From positions 17,168-81,167 of the forward strand of contig NZ_LMFO01000032.1 of the NCBI RefSeq assembly GCF_001426865.1: DNA of 64,000 bases. Reading direction: 5' to 3'. The notes under the pieces are model-generated. The model did no database searches and was not told the DNA's origin. It saw only the letters and a program-made list of their open reading frames with translations. Position 1 is the stretch's first letter. Each line of letters opens with the position of its first letter. The DNA is from Paenibacillus sp. Root52. GTDB taxonomy: Bacteria; Bacillota; Bacilli; Paenibacillales; Paenibacillaceae. Below are positions 33,989 to 43,296 of this stretch, piece by piece. A program made the position numbers and the translations under genes.

Positions 33989-35956
33989 ATGTTTAACCGA
34001 TGGAAAAAGAGCAAAATGGTTACGGAAGATCCACCTGTTAATAAGCTATCGAGCGCAAGGCTTAATATGTTTTTTTTCGCAGCCTTTGTCATATTTAGCA
34101 TCCTGATTTTTAGGCTAGCCTTTGTACAATTTGTTGAGGGGCCTGAGCTCACCTACATGGAAACGAGCCGTAACACGAAGGATATTCCACTTGCACCCGT
34201 GCGTGGACCAATCTATGATGCGACCGGAGAAGTGGCATTGGCATATTCCGTGCCTGTACAGTCTCTGTATGTGATGTTATACGAGGACTACAGTAGAGGA
34301 GCGAGGCAAGAAGAAGCGCGGGAGTTAGCGGATGATCTGGCAGGTGTGTTCCAGCAGTTTAACCCAGGAGATCCGGAGCAACCGGATGCAGAAGAGATTA
34401 TTAAACGCTTGGATCTTGAATCCCAGAAGGCGCATGGATATACGCCAAGGCTCGTAAAGTCGGATCTGAATACGCAAGAAATTGCTTATTTCATGGAAAA
34501 AAAAGCAGAGTATCCAGGGGCGATGGTCCTGGAGGAGAACGTACGAAGATATGATCCTGATGGTGTTGCCGTTCAAGCCATTGGGTACACGAGAGAGTTC
34601 AAGGGACAACAGCAAAATTCAGAAAAGTATAAAAAAATTGGTGAGGCTGAAGCGACGGAGCGTGACCCTGGGCTTCGCTATACCCAGCAGGAGAATGTTG
34701 GGGTAGACGGTCTGGAGTTTCAATATCAGGAAGTGCTTCGGGGACGCAGTGGTTACCAGTCGATCGACATCAATGCCCGTAATTTGCCAGAGGGTGCGAT
34801 GGAGCAGACACCACCGCAGAAGGGGTATAGCCTGGTCTCCACGATTAATAAGGAAGTTCAGCTGGCAGCACAAGAGGCAATCACTGATGAACTTCGTAGA
34901 CTGCCTAAAGCGGTTACCGGTTATGCAGTAGCGATGGAAGTGGATACGGGCAATGTCGTAGCCATGGCGAGTATGCCAGACTATGATCCAAACGATTGGG
35001 ATTATGACAAAATTAAGTTTGTGTATCGTAACGGAACGATGGCTTCTTTCCCACCGGACGATTCGAGAAAGAAAGCAGAATCCGTTGTACTACTTGGATC
35101 GGTTATTAAACCGCTCAGTGTACTGATCGGCTTGAAGGAAGGGCTGTTTACAGCTGGACAGACCTATTTTGATCAGGGTTATGCAATCTTAGGGAAAGAC
35201 GGAAGACAAGTGAAAAATTCACATTCCGCATACAATGGGCACATCACGGCGAGACGAGCCATTGAGAAATCATCGAATGCCTTCATGATTGATATGGTGG
35301 GTAAACGATTACTGAATAAGTATGACTCGGTAGAAGGTATTAATAAGTGGGATGAGTACATGAAGGATTTTGGCCTTGGCGTATCTACGGGTGTAGATCT
35401 TCCTGGTGAGTTCTTGGGACGATTGGAATACAAGGAGGATCATGAATCTGGGCTGACGCGTTTGGCTTTTGCATCATTCGGCCAACAAGCGAAGTACACA
35501 ACCCTTCAGCTTGCCCAATATACGACGATGCTTGCCAATAAAGGTAAGCGGATGGAGCCACATTTGGTGAAGGAGATCCGTGATGCTAATGGTAATGTAG
35601 TCAAGAAGATCCAACCCAAAGTATTAAACGAGGTCGAGTTTGCGGATGCATATTGGAATGAGGTACACCGCGGGATGGTGACAAAGGTAAGCTCATTTGA
35701 TGGATTTGCCTATGATTTTGCTCGGAAAACAGGAACCTCGGAGCAAGGCACGGGGCCGAATAAAAAGGAAAATGGTGTGTTTATCGCTTTTGCACCACGG
35801 GATAATCCGAAACTTGCGGTAGCAGTCGTTGTACCCGAAGGGGGATTTGGTTCGGTTAGTGCCGCTCCAGTTGCCCGCAAAATCTTTGATGCCTACGACG
35901 AAGTGTATGGTCTAAACGGCATTCCCAAAGGTAAGAAGGATGCAGAGCAGCAATAA
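33989..35956 (+). CDS. Class B penicillin-binding protein (tandem copy 2)
   Basis: A 655-residue paralogue of the previous gene, with long shared stretches (FVEGPEL, KDIPLAPVRG, PPDDSRKKAESVVLLGS, GKRMEPHLV, RKTGTS). Its active-site motifs are SVIK (Ser about 371), SSN and KTG. It is 19 residues shorter; the gaps fall mainly between about 275 and 320 and around the anchor. The ATG follows ACGGAGAGG. It is likely to have its own promoter in the 240-bp gap, because a terminator separates the copies. The roles (septum, side wall or spore) cannot be separated from sequence. Confidence 0.94.
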   Translation: MFNRWKKSKMVTEDPPVNKLSSARLNMFFFAAFVIFSILIFRLAFVQFVEGPELTYMETSRNTKDIPLAPVRGPIYDATGEVALAYSVPVQSLYVMLYEDYSRGARQEEARELADDLAGVFQQFNPGDPEQPDAEEIIKRLDLESQKAHGYTPRLVKSDLNTQEIAYFMEKKAEYPGAMVLEENVRRYDPDGVAVQAIGYTREFKGQQQNSEKYKKIGEAEATERDPGLRYTQQENVGVDGLEFQYQEVLRGRSGYQSIDINARNLPEGAMEQTPPQKGYSLVSTINKEVQLAAQEAITDELRRLPKAVTGYAVAMEVDTGNVVAMASMPDYDPNDWDYDKIKFVYRNGTMASFPPDDSRKKAESVVLLGSVIKPLSVLIGLKEGLFTAGQTYFDQGYAILGKDGRQVKNSHSAYNGHITARRAIEKSSNAFMIDMVGKRLLNKYDSVEGINKWDEYMKDFGLGVSTGVDLPGEFLGRLEYKEDHESGLTRLAFASFGQQAKYTTLQLAQYTTMLANKGKRMEPHLVKEIRDANGNVVKKIQPKVLNEVEFADAYWNEVHRGMVTKVSSFDGFAYDFARKTGTSEQGTGPNKKENGVFIAFAPRDNPKLAVAVVVPEGGFGSVSAAPVARKIFDAYDEVYGLNGIPKGKKDAEQQ

Positions 35957-36037
35957 GACTTTTCGGAATATTTAATTTATGTAAAATATATTCGAGGTCA
36001 TGAGCCTAAATAGACGGCTCACGATTGATTCAGGACA

Positions 36038-36070
36038 GGCAGGGGAAATTTTCCCTTGCCTTTTTATTTT
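36038..36070 (+). terminator. Terminator of the second PBP gene
   Basis: GGCAGGGGAAA pairs with TTTCCCTTGCC and is followed by TTTTTATTTTT. A second stem TGAGCC/GGCTCA lies just before it. Confidence 0.82.
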
Positions 36071-36083
36071 TCATCAGATAAAA

Positions 36084-36114
36084 TTTGCACAAGGGAAACA
36101 TTATTAGCTTAGAT
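36084..36114 (+). promoter_or_regulatory. MntR-like operator overlapping the mnt promoter
   Basis: TTTGCACAAGGGAAAC (36084-36099) closely resembles the MntR operators I recall before mntA and mntH of B. subtilis. A possible -35 (TTGCAC, 36085-36090) and -10 (TTAGAT, 36109-36114) are 18 bases apart. A repressor bound here would cover the -35, giving shut-off when manganese is plentiful. Confidence 0.6.
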
Positions 36115-36193
36115 TAAATTTTAATACCTTGTACAACAAAATTAGATGTGGACAAATATTTTAGGAGAAGGAAAGGGGTTGTTTGGATTGTTA

Positions 36194-37138
36194 ATGGTGA
36201 AGATGAGGAGTATTCATCGAGGGTTTATTACACTTGCGGCTTTGGCGATTATTATGGTGCTTACCGCTTGCTCAAGTGAAGCAGAGACTGGCAGTGATGG
36301 GAAAGTGCAAGTAACAGCCACGACTGGAATGATTGCGGATGTCGCACGTGAGGTAGGTGGAGCATATGTTGACGTTACCGGTTTAATGGGACCTGGAGTA
36401 GACCCCCATCTGTACAAAGCATCTCAGGGAGACATACGCAAACTGGAGCAAGCGAGTGTAATTTTGTATAACGGTCTGCATCTGGAAGGCAAGATGACAG
36501 ATATTTTGGAGAAGATGTCCAAGAGCAAAATCGTTACAGCGGTAACGGAAAATATCCCTGTGGATCAGTTGCGTTCTGGTAAAGAAACGGGTGGTACGGA
36601 ATACGATCCTCACGTCTGGTTTGATGTCGGTCACTGGATTCATGCGACAGAATCGATTCGCGATACGCTGATTAAGGCAGATCCAGCACATGAGGAACAA
36701 TATAAAGCGCAAGCGGAACAGTACCTAGGCAAACTGCAAGCATTGGACGAAGAGGTTCGTCAGCAGATTCAAGAAATTCCGGAGGCAAGTCGAGTACTCG
36801 TTACCGCCCATGATGCGTTTGGATACTTCGGGCAGGCTTACGGCATGAACGTCATGGGACTGCAAGGGATTAGCACAGCAGCGGAATATGGTGCAAAAGA
36901 TGTCAGTGAACTACGTGATTATCTTGTAGAGAATCAGATCAAAGCTGTGTTCGTAGAGTCGAGTGTGCCTGCAAAAGCGATGGAAGCCATTATTGCTGGA
37001 GCGGCGGAAAAAGGACATACGGTCACCATTGGCGGCGAATTGTTCTCAGATGCCATGGGTGCTGAAGGTACGGAGGAAGGCACATATATCGGTATGATCC
37101 GGCATAACATCCAGACCATTGTCGAGGCATTGAAGTGA
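36194..37138 (+). CDS. mntA: Manganese ABC transporter, substrate-binding lipoprotein
   Basis: About 315 residues. A lipoprotein signal peptide ends in the lipobox LTAC, then a cluster A-I metal-binding protein follows. Metal ligands appear as DPHLYK (His), EYDPHVWFD (His), VESSVP (Glu) and GGELFSDAMG (Asp). This family binds Mn or Zn outside the cell. The upstream MntR-like site and two permease genes favour manganese (MntABCD) over zinc. The start is uncertain: ATG 36194 gives a good signal peptide, while TTG 36188 is better spaced from AAAGGGG. Confidence 0.9.
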   Translation: MVKMRSIHRGFITLAALAIIMVLTACSSEAETGSDGKVQVTATTGMIADVAREVGGAYVDVTGLMGPGVDPHLYKASQGDIRKLEQASVILYNGLHLEGKMTDILEKMSKSKIVTAVTENIPVDQLRSGKETGGTEYDPHVWFDVGHWIHATESIRDTLIKADPAHEEQYKAQAEQYLGKLQALDEEVRQQIQEIPEASRVLVTAHDAFGYFGQAYGMNVMGLQGISTAAEYGAKDVSELRDYLVENQIKAVFVESSVPAKAMEAIIAGAAEKGHTVTIGGELFSDAMGAEGTEEGTYIGMIRHNIQTIVEALK

Positions 37139-37171
37139 TGGAAGAAGGATCAAGAGAGGAGTGGAACGTGA

Positions 37172-37996
37172 ATGAACAAGTTAACATCATCTAAAAATTC
37201 TCTTCAAGGCATGACGAACAATCATGGTCAACAGGAAAAGCAGTCTGCAACAGCTCCTCTCAGTGTGAGAGATCTAGCAGTGGCTTACCACAAGAAACCT
37301 GTTCTAAGCGGAGTATCCTTTGATATTCCAGAAGGGCAGCTTATCGGTATATTGGGTCCGAATGGAGCAGGCAAATCAACCCTAATCAAAGCAGTGCTCG
37401 GGCTGGTTCCCAAAATGCATGGCGATGTACGTATTTTCGGGCAATCCTATCGTGAGCAACGGAGACGGATCGGGTATGTTCCGCAAAGGGAGTCCGTGGA
37501 TTGGGATTTCCCTACCCATGCGCTGGATGTGGTGACGATGGGACGTTATGGTCATCTGGGTTGGTTCCGTCGCCCAGGCAAGAAGGAACGTGATCTGGCA
37601 GCACATTGTTTAGAGCAGGTCGGCATGGGTGACTACATGTACCGTCAGATCAGCCAGCTCTCCGGCGGTCAGCAGCAGCGGGTATTTCTGGCACGTGCAT
37701 TAGTTCAGGATGCGGATCTATATTTCATGGATGAACCATTTGCCGGGGTTGATGCAACAACAGAAAAGGCGATCATTTCTTTGCTGGAGCAGTTGAAGCA
37801 GCAAGGAAAGACCGTGCTTGTTGTACATCATGATTTGGCAACGGTGGAGGAGTATTTTGACCATGTGCTGTTGTTGAACGGGCGGCTTGTAGCAGGTGGG
37901 CCTACTCACGAAGTATTTGTACCTGACACACTACAAGAGACGTATGGAGGCCGGATTGCGATGATTGGAAGCCGGTCGGAGAAAGGCCAGGTGTAA
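37172..37996 (+). CDS. mntB: Manganese ABC transporter, ATP-binding protein
   Basis: A 274-residue ABC ATPase with Walker A (GPNGAGKST), signature (LSGGQQQR), Walker B (LYFMDEPFAG) and the switch His (VVHHDL). The QRESVDWDFP segment is typical of ATPases of metal-uptake systems. It powers import through the two permeases encoded next. The N-terminus is about 25 residues longer than usual. The ATG lies 33 bases after the mntA stop, behind GAGAGGAG. Confidence 0.93.
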   Translation: MNKLTSSKNSLQGMTNNHGQQEKQSATAPLSVRDLAVAYHKKPVLSGVSFDIPEGQLIGILGPNGAGKSTLIKAVLGLVPKMHGDVRIFGQSYREQRRRIGYVPQRESVDWDFPTHALDVVTMGRYGHLGWFRRPGKKERDLAAHCLEQVGMGDYMYRQISQLSGGQQQRVFLARALVQDADLYFMDEPFAGVDATTEKAIISLLEQLKQQGKTVLVVHHDLATVEEYFDHVLLLNGRLVAGGPTHEVFVPDTLQETYGGRIAMIGSRSEKGQV

Positions 37997-37999
37997 TGC

Positions 38000-38962
38000 A
38001 TGTGGAACTGGGCACTCTCCATTCTGTCTGACCCGAATACTCGCTGGATTCTTCTCGGATGCTTGTTGCTTGGATTCAGTAGTGGAATCATTGGCTCCTT
38101 TACCTTTTTACGACGTCAGAGCCTTATGGGCGACACACTTGCACATGCAGCGTTGCCGGGAATCTGTATTGCATTTATGCTAACCGAGACCAAATCCGTG
38201 GGACTTTTCTTGTTTGGCGCTCTCGTTGCTGGTATTGTAGCCACCTTCGGTATTTCATGGATTACACGACATTCTCGCATTAAGCAGGATGCTGCAATGG
38301 GAATTGTATTAACGGTGTTCTTCGGCATTGGCGTAGTGATGTTGACACGCATTCAGCATAGTGCGAGTGGAAGCCAGAGCGGGCTCGATAAGTATTTGTT
38401 TGGTCAGGCAGCTTCTATGGTTATGACCGATGTGTATGTTATGGGCGGCGTCTGTCTCGTGTTACTCATCGCTTGCCTCGTGTGGTTTAAGGAATTTAAG
38501 CTGGTGAGCTTCGATCCAGGATTCGCAAGAGGCATGGGATTGCCTGTTGCAATGCTGGAGCAGCTCATTCTGCTATTAACTGTTATTGCGGTCGTTGCAG
38601 GCATTCAGGCGGTAGGCGTAGTCCTCGTTGCCGCCCTGTTGGTCACGCCGGCAGCTGCAGCACGGTGCTGGACGGATTCACTCGCACTTATGGTGCTGCT
38701 CTCAGGTATATTTGGTGCCATGAGTGGTGCAACAGGTACGTTGTTCAGCACGATGGTGCCGAATCTACCAACAGGACCTGTGACTGTGCTAGCAGCAACT
38801 GTCCTGTTTGCAGGTTCGGCACTACTTGCTCCGCGCAGGGGCTTACTGGCTCGGCGCTTACGAAGTATTCAAGCCAAGTCGGCTTACTTGAGAGAAGAGC
38901 ATGCCGCCGTTCAGACACTCTCTGCGCAGCGAAATGGGCAGCAAGAACGGGGTGAGATGTAA
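38000..38962 (+). CDS. mntC: Manganese ABC transporter, permease
   Basis: A 320-residue ABC-3 family permease with about eight membrane segments. FLRRQSLMGDTLAHAALPGICIAF near residue 35 is the family signature, and FDPGFARGMG in the cytoplasmic loop contacts the ATPase. It starts three bases after the ATPase stop. The basic C-terminal tail (about 35 residues) is hydrophilic. The end overlaps the next ATG by one base. Confidence 0.92.
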   Translation: MWNWALSILSDPNTRWILLGCLLLGFSSGIIGSFTFLRRQSLMGDTLAHAALPGICIAFMLTETKSVGLFLFGALVAGIVATFGISWITRHSRIKQDAAMGIVLTVFFGIGVVMLTRIQHSASGSQSGLDKYLFGQAASMVMTDVYVMGGVCLVLLIACLVWFKEFKLVSFDPGFARGMGLPVAMLEQLILLLTVIAVVAGIQAVGVVLVAALLVTPAAAARCWTDSLALMVLLSGIFGAMSGATGTLFSTMVPNLPTGPVTVLAATVLFAGSALLAPRRGLLARRLRSIQAKSAYLREEHAAVQTLSAQRNGQQERGEM

Positions 38963-39834
38963 TGGCAACATTTTGGATTATTTTAACAGCTGTACTTGTC
39001 TCGTCAGCTTGTGCAATTCTGGGTTGTTTTCTAATTTTGCGCCGGATGGCCTTAGTGGGTGATGCCATTAGTCATGCTGTACTGCCCGGGATTGCCATAG
39101 CTTTCTTATGGAGTGGTTCCCGAGATTCGTTATGGATGCTGCTTGGTGCAACGATCTTTGGTCTATTGACGGTGTTTCTGATCCAGAGCTTGCAGGCTGG
39201 AGGTCTATCCTCCGATGCATCTATTGGTATTGTATTTACGGCTCTATTTGCGGTAGGGGTCATCTTAATTAGTCTGAATGCACAGCATATTGATTTGGAT
39301 CTGGACTGCGTCCTATTTGGTGAGATTGCTTATGTGCAGTGGGATACACTGATGATTGGCGGTACGGATGTTGGGCCAAGAGCAGTATGGATGCTGGGAA
39401 TTACGTTGTTGGTCATCCTGGTTGTTATTGGGCTGTTCTATAAACAGTTCAAGCTATGTGCCTTCGATCCAGCACTGGCTGCAGCCTGCGGTATTCCGGT
39501 AGTGTTGTTCCATTACTTGCTCATGGGACTTGTCTCCATGACGTCTGTGGCTTCATTTGAAAGTGTAGGCTCTATTCTCGTTGTAGGTATGTTGATTGTA
39601 CCTGCGGCAACAGCGTATCTGTTAACCGATCGACTTGGCAAAATGATTCTGTACAGCGTGCTGGTTGGAGCTGCTTCCTCGGTTGGAGGCTACATCATGG
39701 CTTATATGTTGGATGCTTCCATTGCAGGGTGCATGGTGGCGGTTGCCGGTATTTTATTTGTACTCGCGCTGCTATTGTCTCCGAAACACGGGATTATCTT
39801 CCGTTATGCTCGCCGTAAATTTGCTACACGTTAA
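38962..39834 (+). CDS. mntD: Manganese ABC transporter, second permease
   Basis: A 290-residue ABC-3 permease. LRRMALVGDAISHAVLPGIAIAF is the same signature as in the previous gene, followed by FDPALAAACGIPV. Two distinct permease genes, here forming a heteromeric pore, match the MntABCD layout of Bacillus; zinc systems usually have one. The stop/start overlap (TAATG) couples translation. A terminator follows at 39866. Confidence 0.92.
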   Translation: MATFWIILTAVLVSSACAILGCFLILRRMALVGDAISHAVLPGIAIAFLWSGSRDSLWMLLGATIFGLLTVFLIQSLQAGGLSSDASIGIVFTALFAVGVILISLNAQHIDLDLDCVLFGEIAYVQWDTLMIGGTDVGPRAVWMLGITLLVILVVIGLFYKQFKLCAFDPALAAACGIPVVLFHYLLMGLVSMTSVASFESVGSILVVGMLIVPAATAYLLTDRLGKMILYSVLVGAASSVGGYIMAYMLDASIAGCMVAVAGILFVLALLLSPKHGIIFRYARRKFATR

Positions 39835-39865
39835 TGATGAAGATAACTTTAGATAAAAAGAGTTC

Positions 39866-39894
39866 AAACGTCTGCTAAATGCAGGCGTTTTTTT
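39866..39894 (+). terminator. mnt operon terminator
   Basis: AAACGTCTGC pairs with GCAGGCGTTT around TAAAT, followed by TTTT. Confidence 0.85.
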
Positions 39895-40059
39895 GTTGCG
39901 GAGGAAACGAGATCTGACTCTGAACACCTGGTTTAACTCATGTCACTCATCGTATTTCTTCTATAGGAAGACAGCTTCATAGCTTCATGATGTTTACATT
40001 GATTCATATTGGTTATTTTGTTGCATATGGATGATCTGTGGTAAAATGTCGTTAGCTGT

Positions 40060-40097
40060 GACGTCCGGGGCGTCCGCTTGTGCGGATACCGGGCGAT
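40060..40097 (+). other. GC-rich hairpin before the HAD gene
   Basis: TCCGC/GCGGA around TTGT, flanked by CCGG repeats, in the leader of the HAD phosphatase gene. It could be a 5' UTR structure. The rest of the 39895-40155 gap holds a possible TAAAAT -10 near 40042 and nothing else I can name. Confidence 0.35.
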
Positions 40098-40155
40098 CTT
40101 TGTGTGAAAGTATGTTGGATGGGAATAAAGAGAGACAACTGAGGAGGAATACAAC

Positions 40156-40905
40156 ATGAGTGAACTGAAATACAAATTGCTAGCACTCGATATGGATGGA
40201 ACATTGCTAGATGATAATCATGAGATTACACAGGAAACGTCCAAATGGATCAAAATTGCGATGCGCCGCGGCGTACATGTATGTCTGTCTACAGGAAGAG
40301 CGGTATTCCATGCTATGCCTTATGCGGTACAGCTTGGTTTAGAGACGCCGATGATTACTGTGAATGGTAGTGAAGTGTGGAAAGCTCCGAATGATCTACA
40401 TTTCCGCCATCTGATGGATCCGTCATTAATCCGCAAGCTGCAACAGATTGGGGAGAAATATAACAGCTGGTACTGGGCATACTCCGTGGAAGAGCTGTTC
40501 AACCGTGATCGCTGGACAGACAATATCGAAGGCTTGGAATGGCTGAAGTTCGGATATACCACTGAGATTGACGAAGTGCGTCACCAGATCATGCTGGAAC
40601 TACAGGAACTTGGCGGTCTGCAAATGACGAATTCTTCACCTGTTAATATTGAGATTAATCCGGCAGGCATATCCAAAGCGAGCGGTGTAGCTGAAGTGTG
40701 TAAGTTGCTTGGCATTGAGATGTCTGAGGTAGTCGCGGTCGGCGATAGCTTGAACGATCTAGCGGTTATTGAAGCTGTAGGTCTAGGTGTAGCTATGGGG
40801 AATGCCCAAGAGCAAGTGAAAGAAGCGGCAGATCTCATTGTCGCGAGCAATAATGAAGATGGCATCGTTGAAGTCATCCGTGAACATATTTTAAAGGGGG
40901 AGTAA
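40156..40905 (+). CDS. Cof-type HAD phosphatase
   Basis: A 249-residue cytoplasmic HAD hydrolase. Motif I is LALDMDGTLLDD (nucleophile Asp). Motif II Thr is in CLSTGR, motif III Lys in the GISKASGV region, and motif IV is VGDSLNDLAVIE. The C2 cap domain between them fits the Cof subfamily, which removes phosphate from sugars or cofactors such as FMN or PLP. The substrate is unknown. The ATG follows GAGGAGG. The next gene begins 3 bases after the stop. Confidence 0.92.
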   Translation: MSELKYKLLALDMDGTLLDDNHEITQETSKWIKIAMRRGVHVCLSTGRAVFHAMPYAVQLGLETPMITVNGSEVWKAPNDLHFRHLMDPSLIRKLQQIGEKYNSWYWAYSVEELFNRDRWTDNIEGLEWLKFGYTTEIDEVRHQIMLELQELGGLQMTNSSPVNIEINPAGISKASGVAEVCKLLGIEMSEVVAVGDSLNDLAVIEAVGLGVAMGNAQEQVKEAADLIVASNNEDGIVEVIREHILKGE

Positions 40906-40908
40906 CCT

Positions 40909-41400
40909 TTGCTCGCAACCGTTGGTTGGATTCTAATTGTACTTCTGTTTGCAGTAGGCATGGCGGGAACCGTCTATCCAATCTTACCGGGTGCTGTAGC
41001 GATATTCTTCGCATTTCTGGTCTATGGATGGTTCTTTAGTTTTGACCCGTTTGGTGTATGGTTCTGGATTACTCAGATTTTGATCGTTGTTGTACTGTTC
41101 GTGGCTGACTATGTCGTTAGTGCCTGGGGCGTTAAGAAATTCGGCGGTTCCAAGCTATCCACCACGTTGAGTACGATTGGTGTAATCATTGGCCCATTTG
41201 TCATCCCAGCGTTCGGGCTTGTACTAGGTCCATTCCTCGGTGCCTTTATTGGGGAGCTTATTGGAGGATCATCACCTTCCAAAGCGACCAAGGTTGGTTT
41301 TGGTTCCGTGGTGGGACTGTTCACAAGTACGGTAATGAAAATCATTTTGCAAATCGTCATGATTGTGCTCTTTATTATCTGGGTGGTTCGATTCGCATAG
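40909..41400 (+). CDS. DUF456 family membrane protein
   Basis: A 163-residue protein with about five membrane segments, including Gly-rich repeats (GVIIGPFVIPAFGLVLGPFLGAFIGELIGG) typical of DUF456. The function is unknown. The start is TTG at 40909. Its AAAGGGGG site lies inside the end of the HAD gene, so the two are translated in step. Confidence 0.85.
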   Translation: MLATVGWILIVLLFAVGMAGTVYPILPGAVAIFFAFLVYGWFFSFDPFGVWFWITQILIVVVLFVADYVVSAWGVKKFGGSKLSTTLSTIGVIIGPFVIPAFGLVLGPFLGAFIGELIGGSSPSKATKVGFGSVVGLFTSTVMKIILQIVMIVLFIIWVVRFA

Positions 41401-41463
41401 ACATTAGCGAGTGCGAGCCTCATCTCAGTGCACGTCCGTGTGGAGGAAAGAAGGGGAATTGGT

Positions 41464-43092
41464 TTGTCTAAGAAGGAAACATTTATTAAGGGGACGCTCA
41501 TTCTAGCGGCAGCAGCGCTCATTGCAAGGGTGCTTGGTCTTGTGCAACGTGTGCCGCTTGAGCATATCCTCGGCGATATCGGTAACGCATCGTTTACCAT
41601 TTCCAATACGGTATATTTAATGCTATTAACAGTTGCTACGGCAGGTATACCAAGTACGCTGAGTAAAATGGTATCCGAACGCTACGCACTAGGACGAGCA
41701 GGCGAAGCGCAGCAGATCTACCGAGCAGCCCTGATCTTCGCTGCTGTAGCTGGTGTTGTTATGTCGACACTGCTGTGGTTTGCCGCACCGTTCTACGCGA
41801 CCCATATCTCGAAGGTACCGGAATCCGTTAGTGCCATTCGGGCTCTAGCACCAGCCTTGCTACTCTTCCCGGCGATAGCCATGATGCGTGGTTATTTCCA
41901 AGGTCGAGGCAACATGACGGCTGGTGGTATCTCACAGATTGTAGAACAATTTGCCCGTGTAGGAACTGCCATTATCGTGGCCTACATTATGCTGCAATGG
42001 AATTATGATGATCAGACAATTGCTGCGGGTGCTTCCTTTGGTGGTGTATTCGGAAGTATTGGTGCGTTTGCTGTTATGCTGTACTTCACTTTGAAATTAC
42101 GTCGCAAAGATCGTGAAGCCCAGTTTGAAATGGAGCGAGTTCAGCAATTGCCGATGCGCGGCATTTACTCAGATATCTTCAAGCTGTCTATTCCGATTGT
42201 TCTATCATCGCTGGCGGTTCCTGCAATTAACTTCATTGACTCATCCCTTGTCGTTCCATTGCTAAGTGGTCGTAATGGATTAGAAGAAGCGACAGCCGTG
42301 CTTGCGATCTTGGGTGCAAAGGCGCAAAGTATTGCGGGTATTCCGCCGATTCTAGCCATCGCTTTGAGTCAATCATTGGTGCCGGTTATCTCGGCAGCAT
42401 TCGCTCGTAAGGATGAGACCCATCTGAAGAATCAGATTACGCTGGCATTGCGTATTTCGATTCTGACAGGTATGCCTATTGTTATTGCGCTCTGTACTGC
42501 GGCGTATTCTGTGAACGGATTATTATTTAGTTCATTGGATGGAACACCGATTATTGCGTTGCTTACCTTCGGTACCATATTCCAGATCACGATGATGACA
42601 ACAAACTCCATCTTGCTGGGCGTAGGTAAACCACGAATTACGATGATCAGTGTAGCTATAGGGGTAGTCATCAAATTGGTGGCGAGTCTGATTCTTGCAC
42701 CGATCTTTGGCATTTATGGCATCATTATTGCTACAGCGCTATGTTTCTTAGTGATTACGTATCTGAATCTCCGAGTGCTGAGAAAAATAGTAACCTTCTC
42801 GATCATGGGTGATCGTTGGAAAGGGTTCCTGTTGACTGTATTGCTTGCTGCAGGTGCTGGCTTCGGCACAAACTGGTTAGGAAATATGGTCTTTGGCTCA
42901 TTCTTACCATCCCGTGTATCGTTCCTGATGACCTGCTTGGTTGTTGGTGCACTGGTTGTTGTTATCTATCTTGTACTCTTGATTGTGCTGCGTGTGCTGC
43001 GTAAGGATGAACTGGGAAGTTACCCACGTATTTTGCAAAAGGTTTTACGTCCACTGATGCGTCTGCAACGTGGAGTAGAGCAACAAGGGTAA
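41464..43092 (+). CDS. MurJ/SpoVB-type lipid flippase
   Basis: About 542 residues with 14 predicted membrane segments, of the MOP superfamily. The N-terminal KGTLILAAAALIARVLGLVQRVPL resembles SpoVB/YtgP-type transporters that flip lipid-linked peptidoglycan or polysaccharide precursors. The start is TTG at 41464 (MSKKETFIKGT) behind GAAAGAAGGGG, preferred over the GTG at 41428. It ends in a basic cytoplasmic tail. The exact role (vegetative, spore cortex or capsule) is not clear from sequence. Confidence 0.88.
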   Translation: MSKKETFIKGTLILAAAALIARVLGLVQRVPLEHILGDIGNASFTISNTVYLMLLTVATAGIPSTLSKMVSERYALGRAGEAQQIYRAALIFAAVAGVVMSTLLWFAAPFYATHISKVPESVSAIRALAPALLLFPAIAMMRGYFQGRGNMTAGGISQIVEQFARVGTAIIVAYIMLQWNYDDQTIAAGASFGGVFGSIGAFAVMLYFTLKLRRKDREAQFEMERVQQLPMRGIYSDIFKLSIPIVLSSLAVPAINFIDSSLVVPLLSGRNGLEEATAVLAILGAKAQSIAGIPPILAIALSQSLVPVISAAFARKDETHLKNQITLALRISILTGMPIVIALCTAAYSVNGLLFSSLDGTPIIALLTFGTIFQITMMTTNSILLGVGKPRITMISVAIGVVIKLVASLILAPIFGIYGIIIATALCFLVITYLNLRVLRKIVTFSIMGDRWKGFLLTVLLAAGAGFGTNWLGNMVFGSFLPSRVSFLMTCLVVGALVVVIYLVLLIVLRVLRKDELGSYPRILQKVLRPLMRLQRGVEQQG

Positions 43093-43164
43093 CCGATGGT
43101 GGTAACCGGTCATATGCCCTAAACTTAAGGGCATGCCTTTATCCAATATCTAAGCGTTGCATAT

Positions 43165-43204
43165 AAGCCTGTTCGCTGTATTTATTCAGTGGACAGGCTT
43201 TTTG
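43165..43204 (+). terminator. Terminator of the flippase gene
   Basis: AAGCCTGT pairs with ACAGGCTT and TTTTT follows closely; an inner GCTG/CAGT stem extends it. Confidence 0.75.
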
Positions 43205-43296
43205 GTATGTGTACCAGATATGCTCGAAGGAAGAGAAAGCAAGCTCTGGATATAGATTGCTTTGCTATGTTGTTTCTTAATAAGATGTGATGAGAC

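Noticed and set aside
41109..41606. 165-codon minus-strand frame
   Set aside because: Opposite the DUF456 and flippase genes, with a low-complexity Thr/Pro/Ile-rich product.
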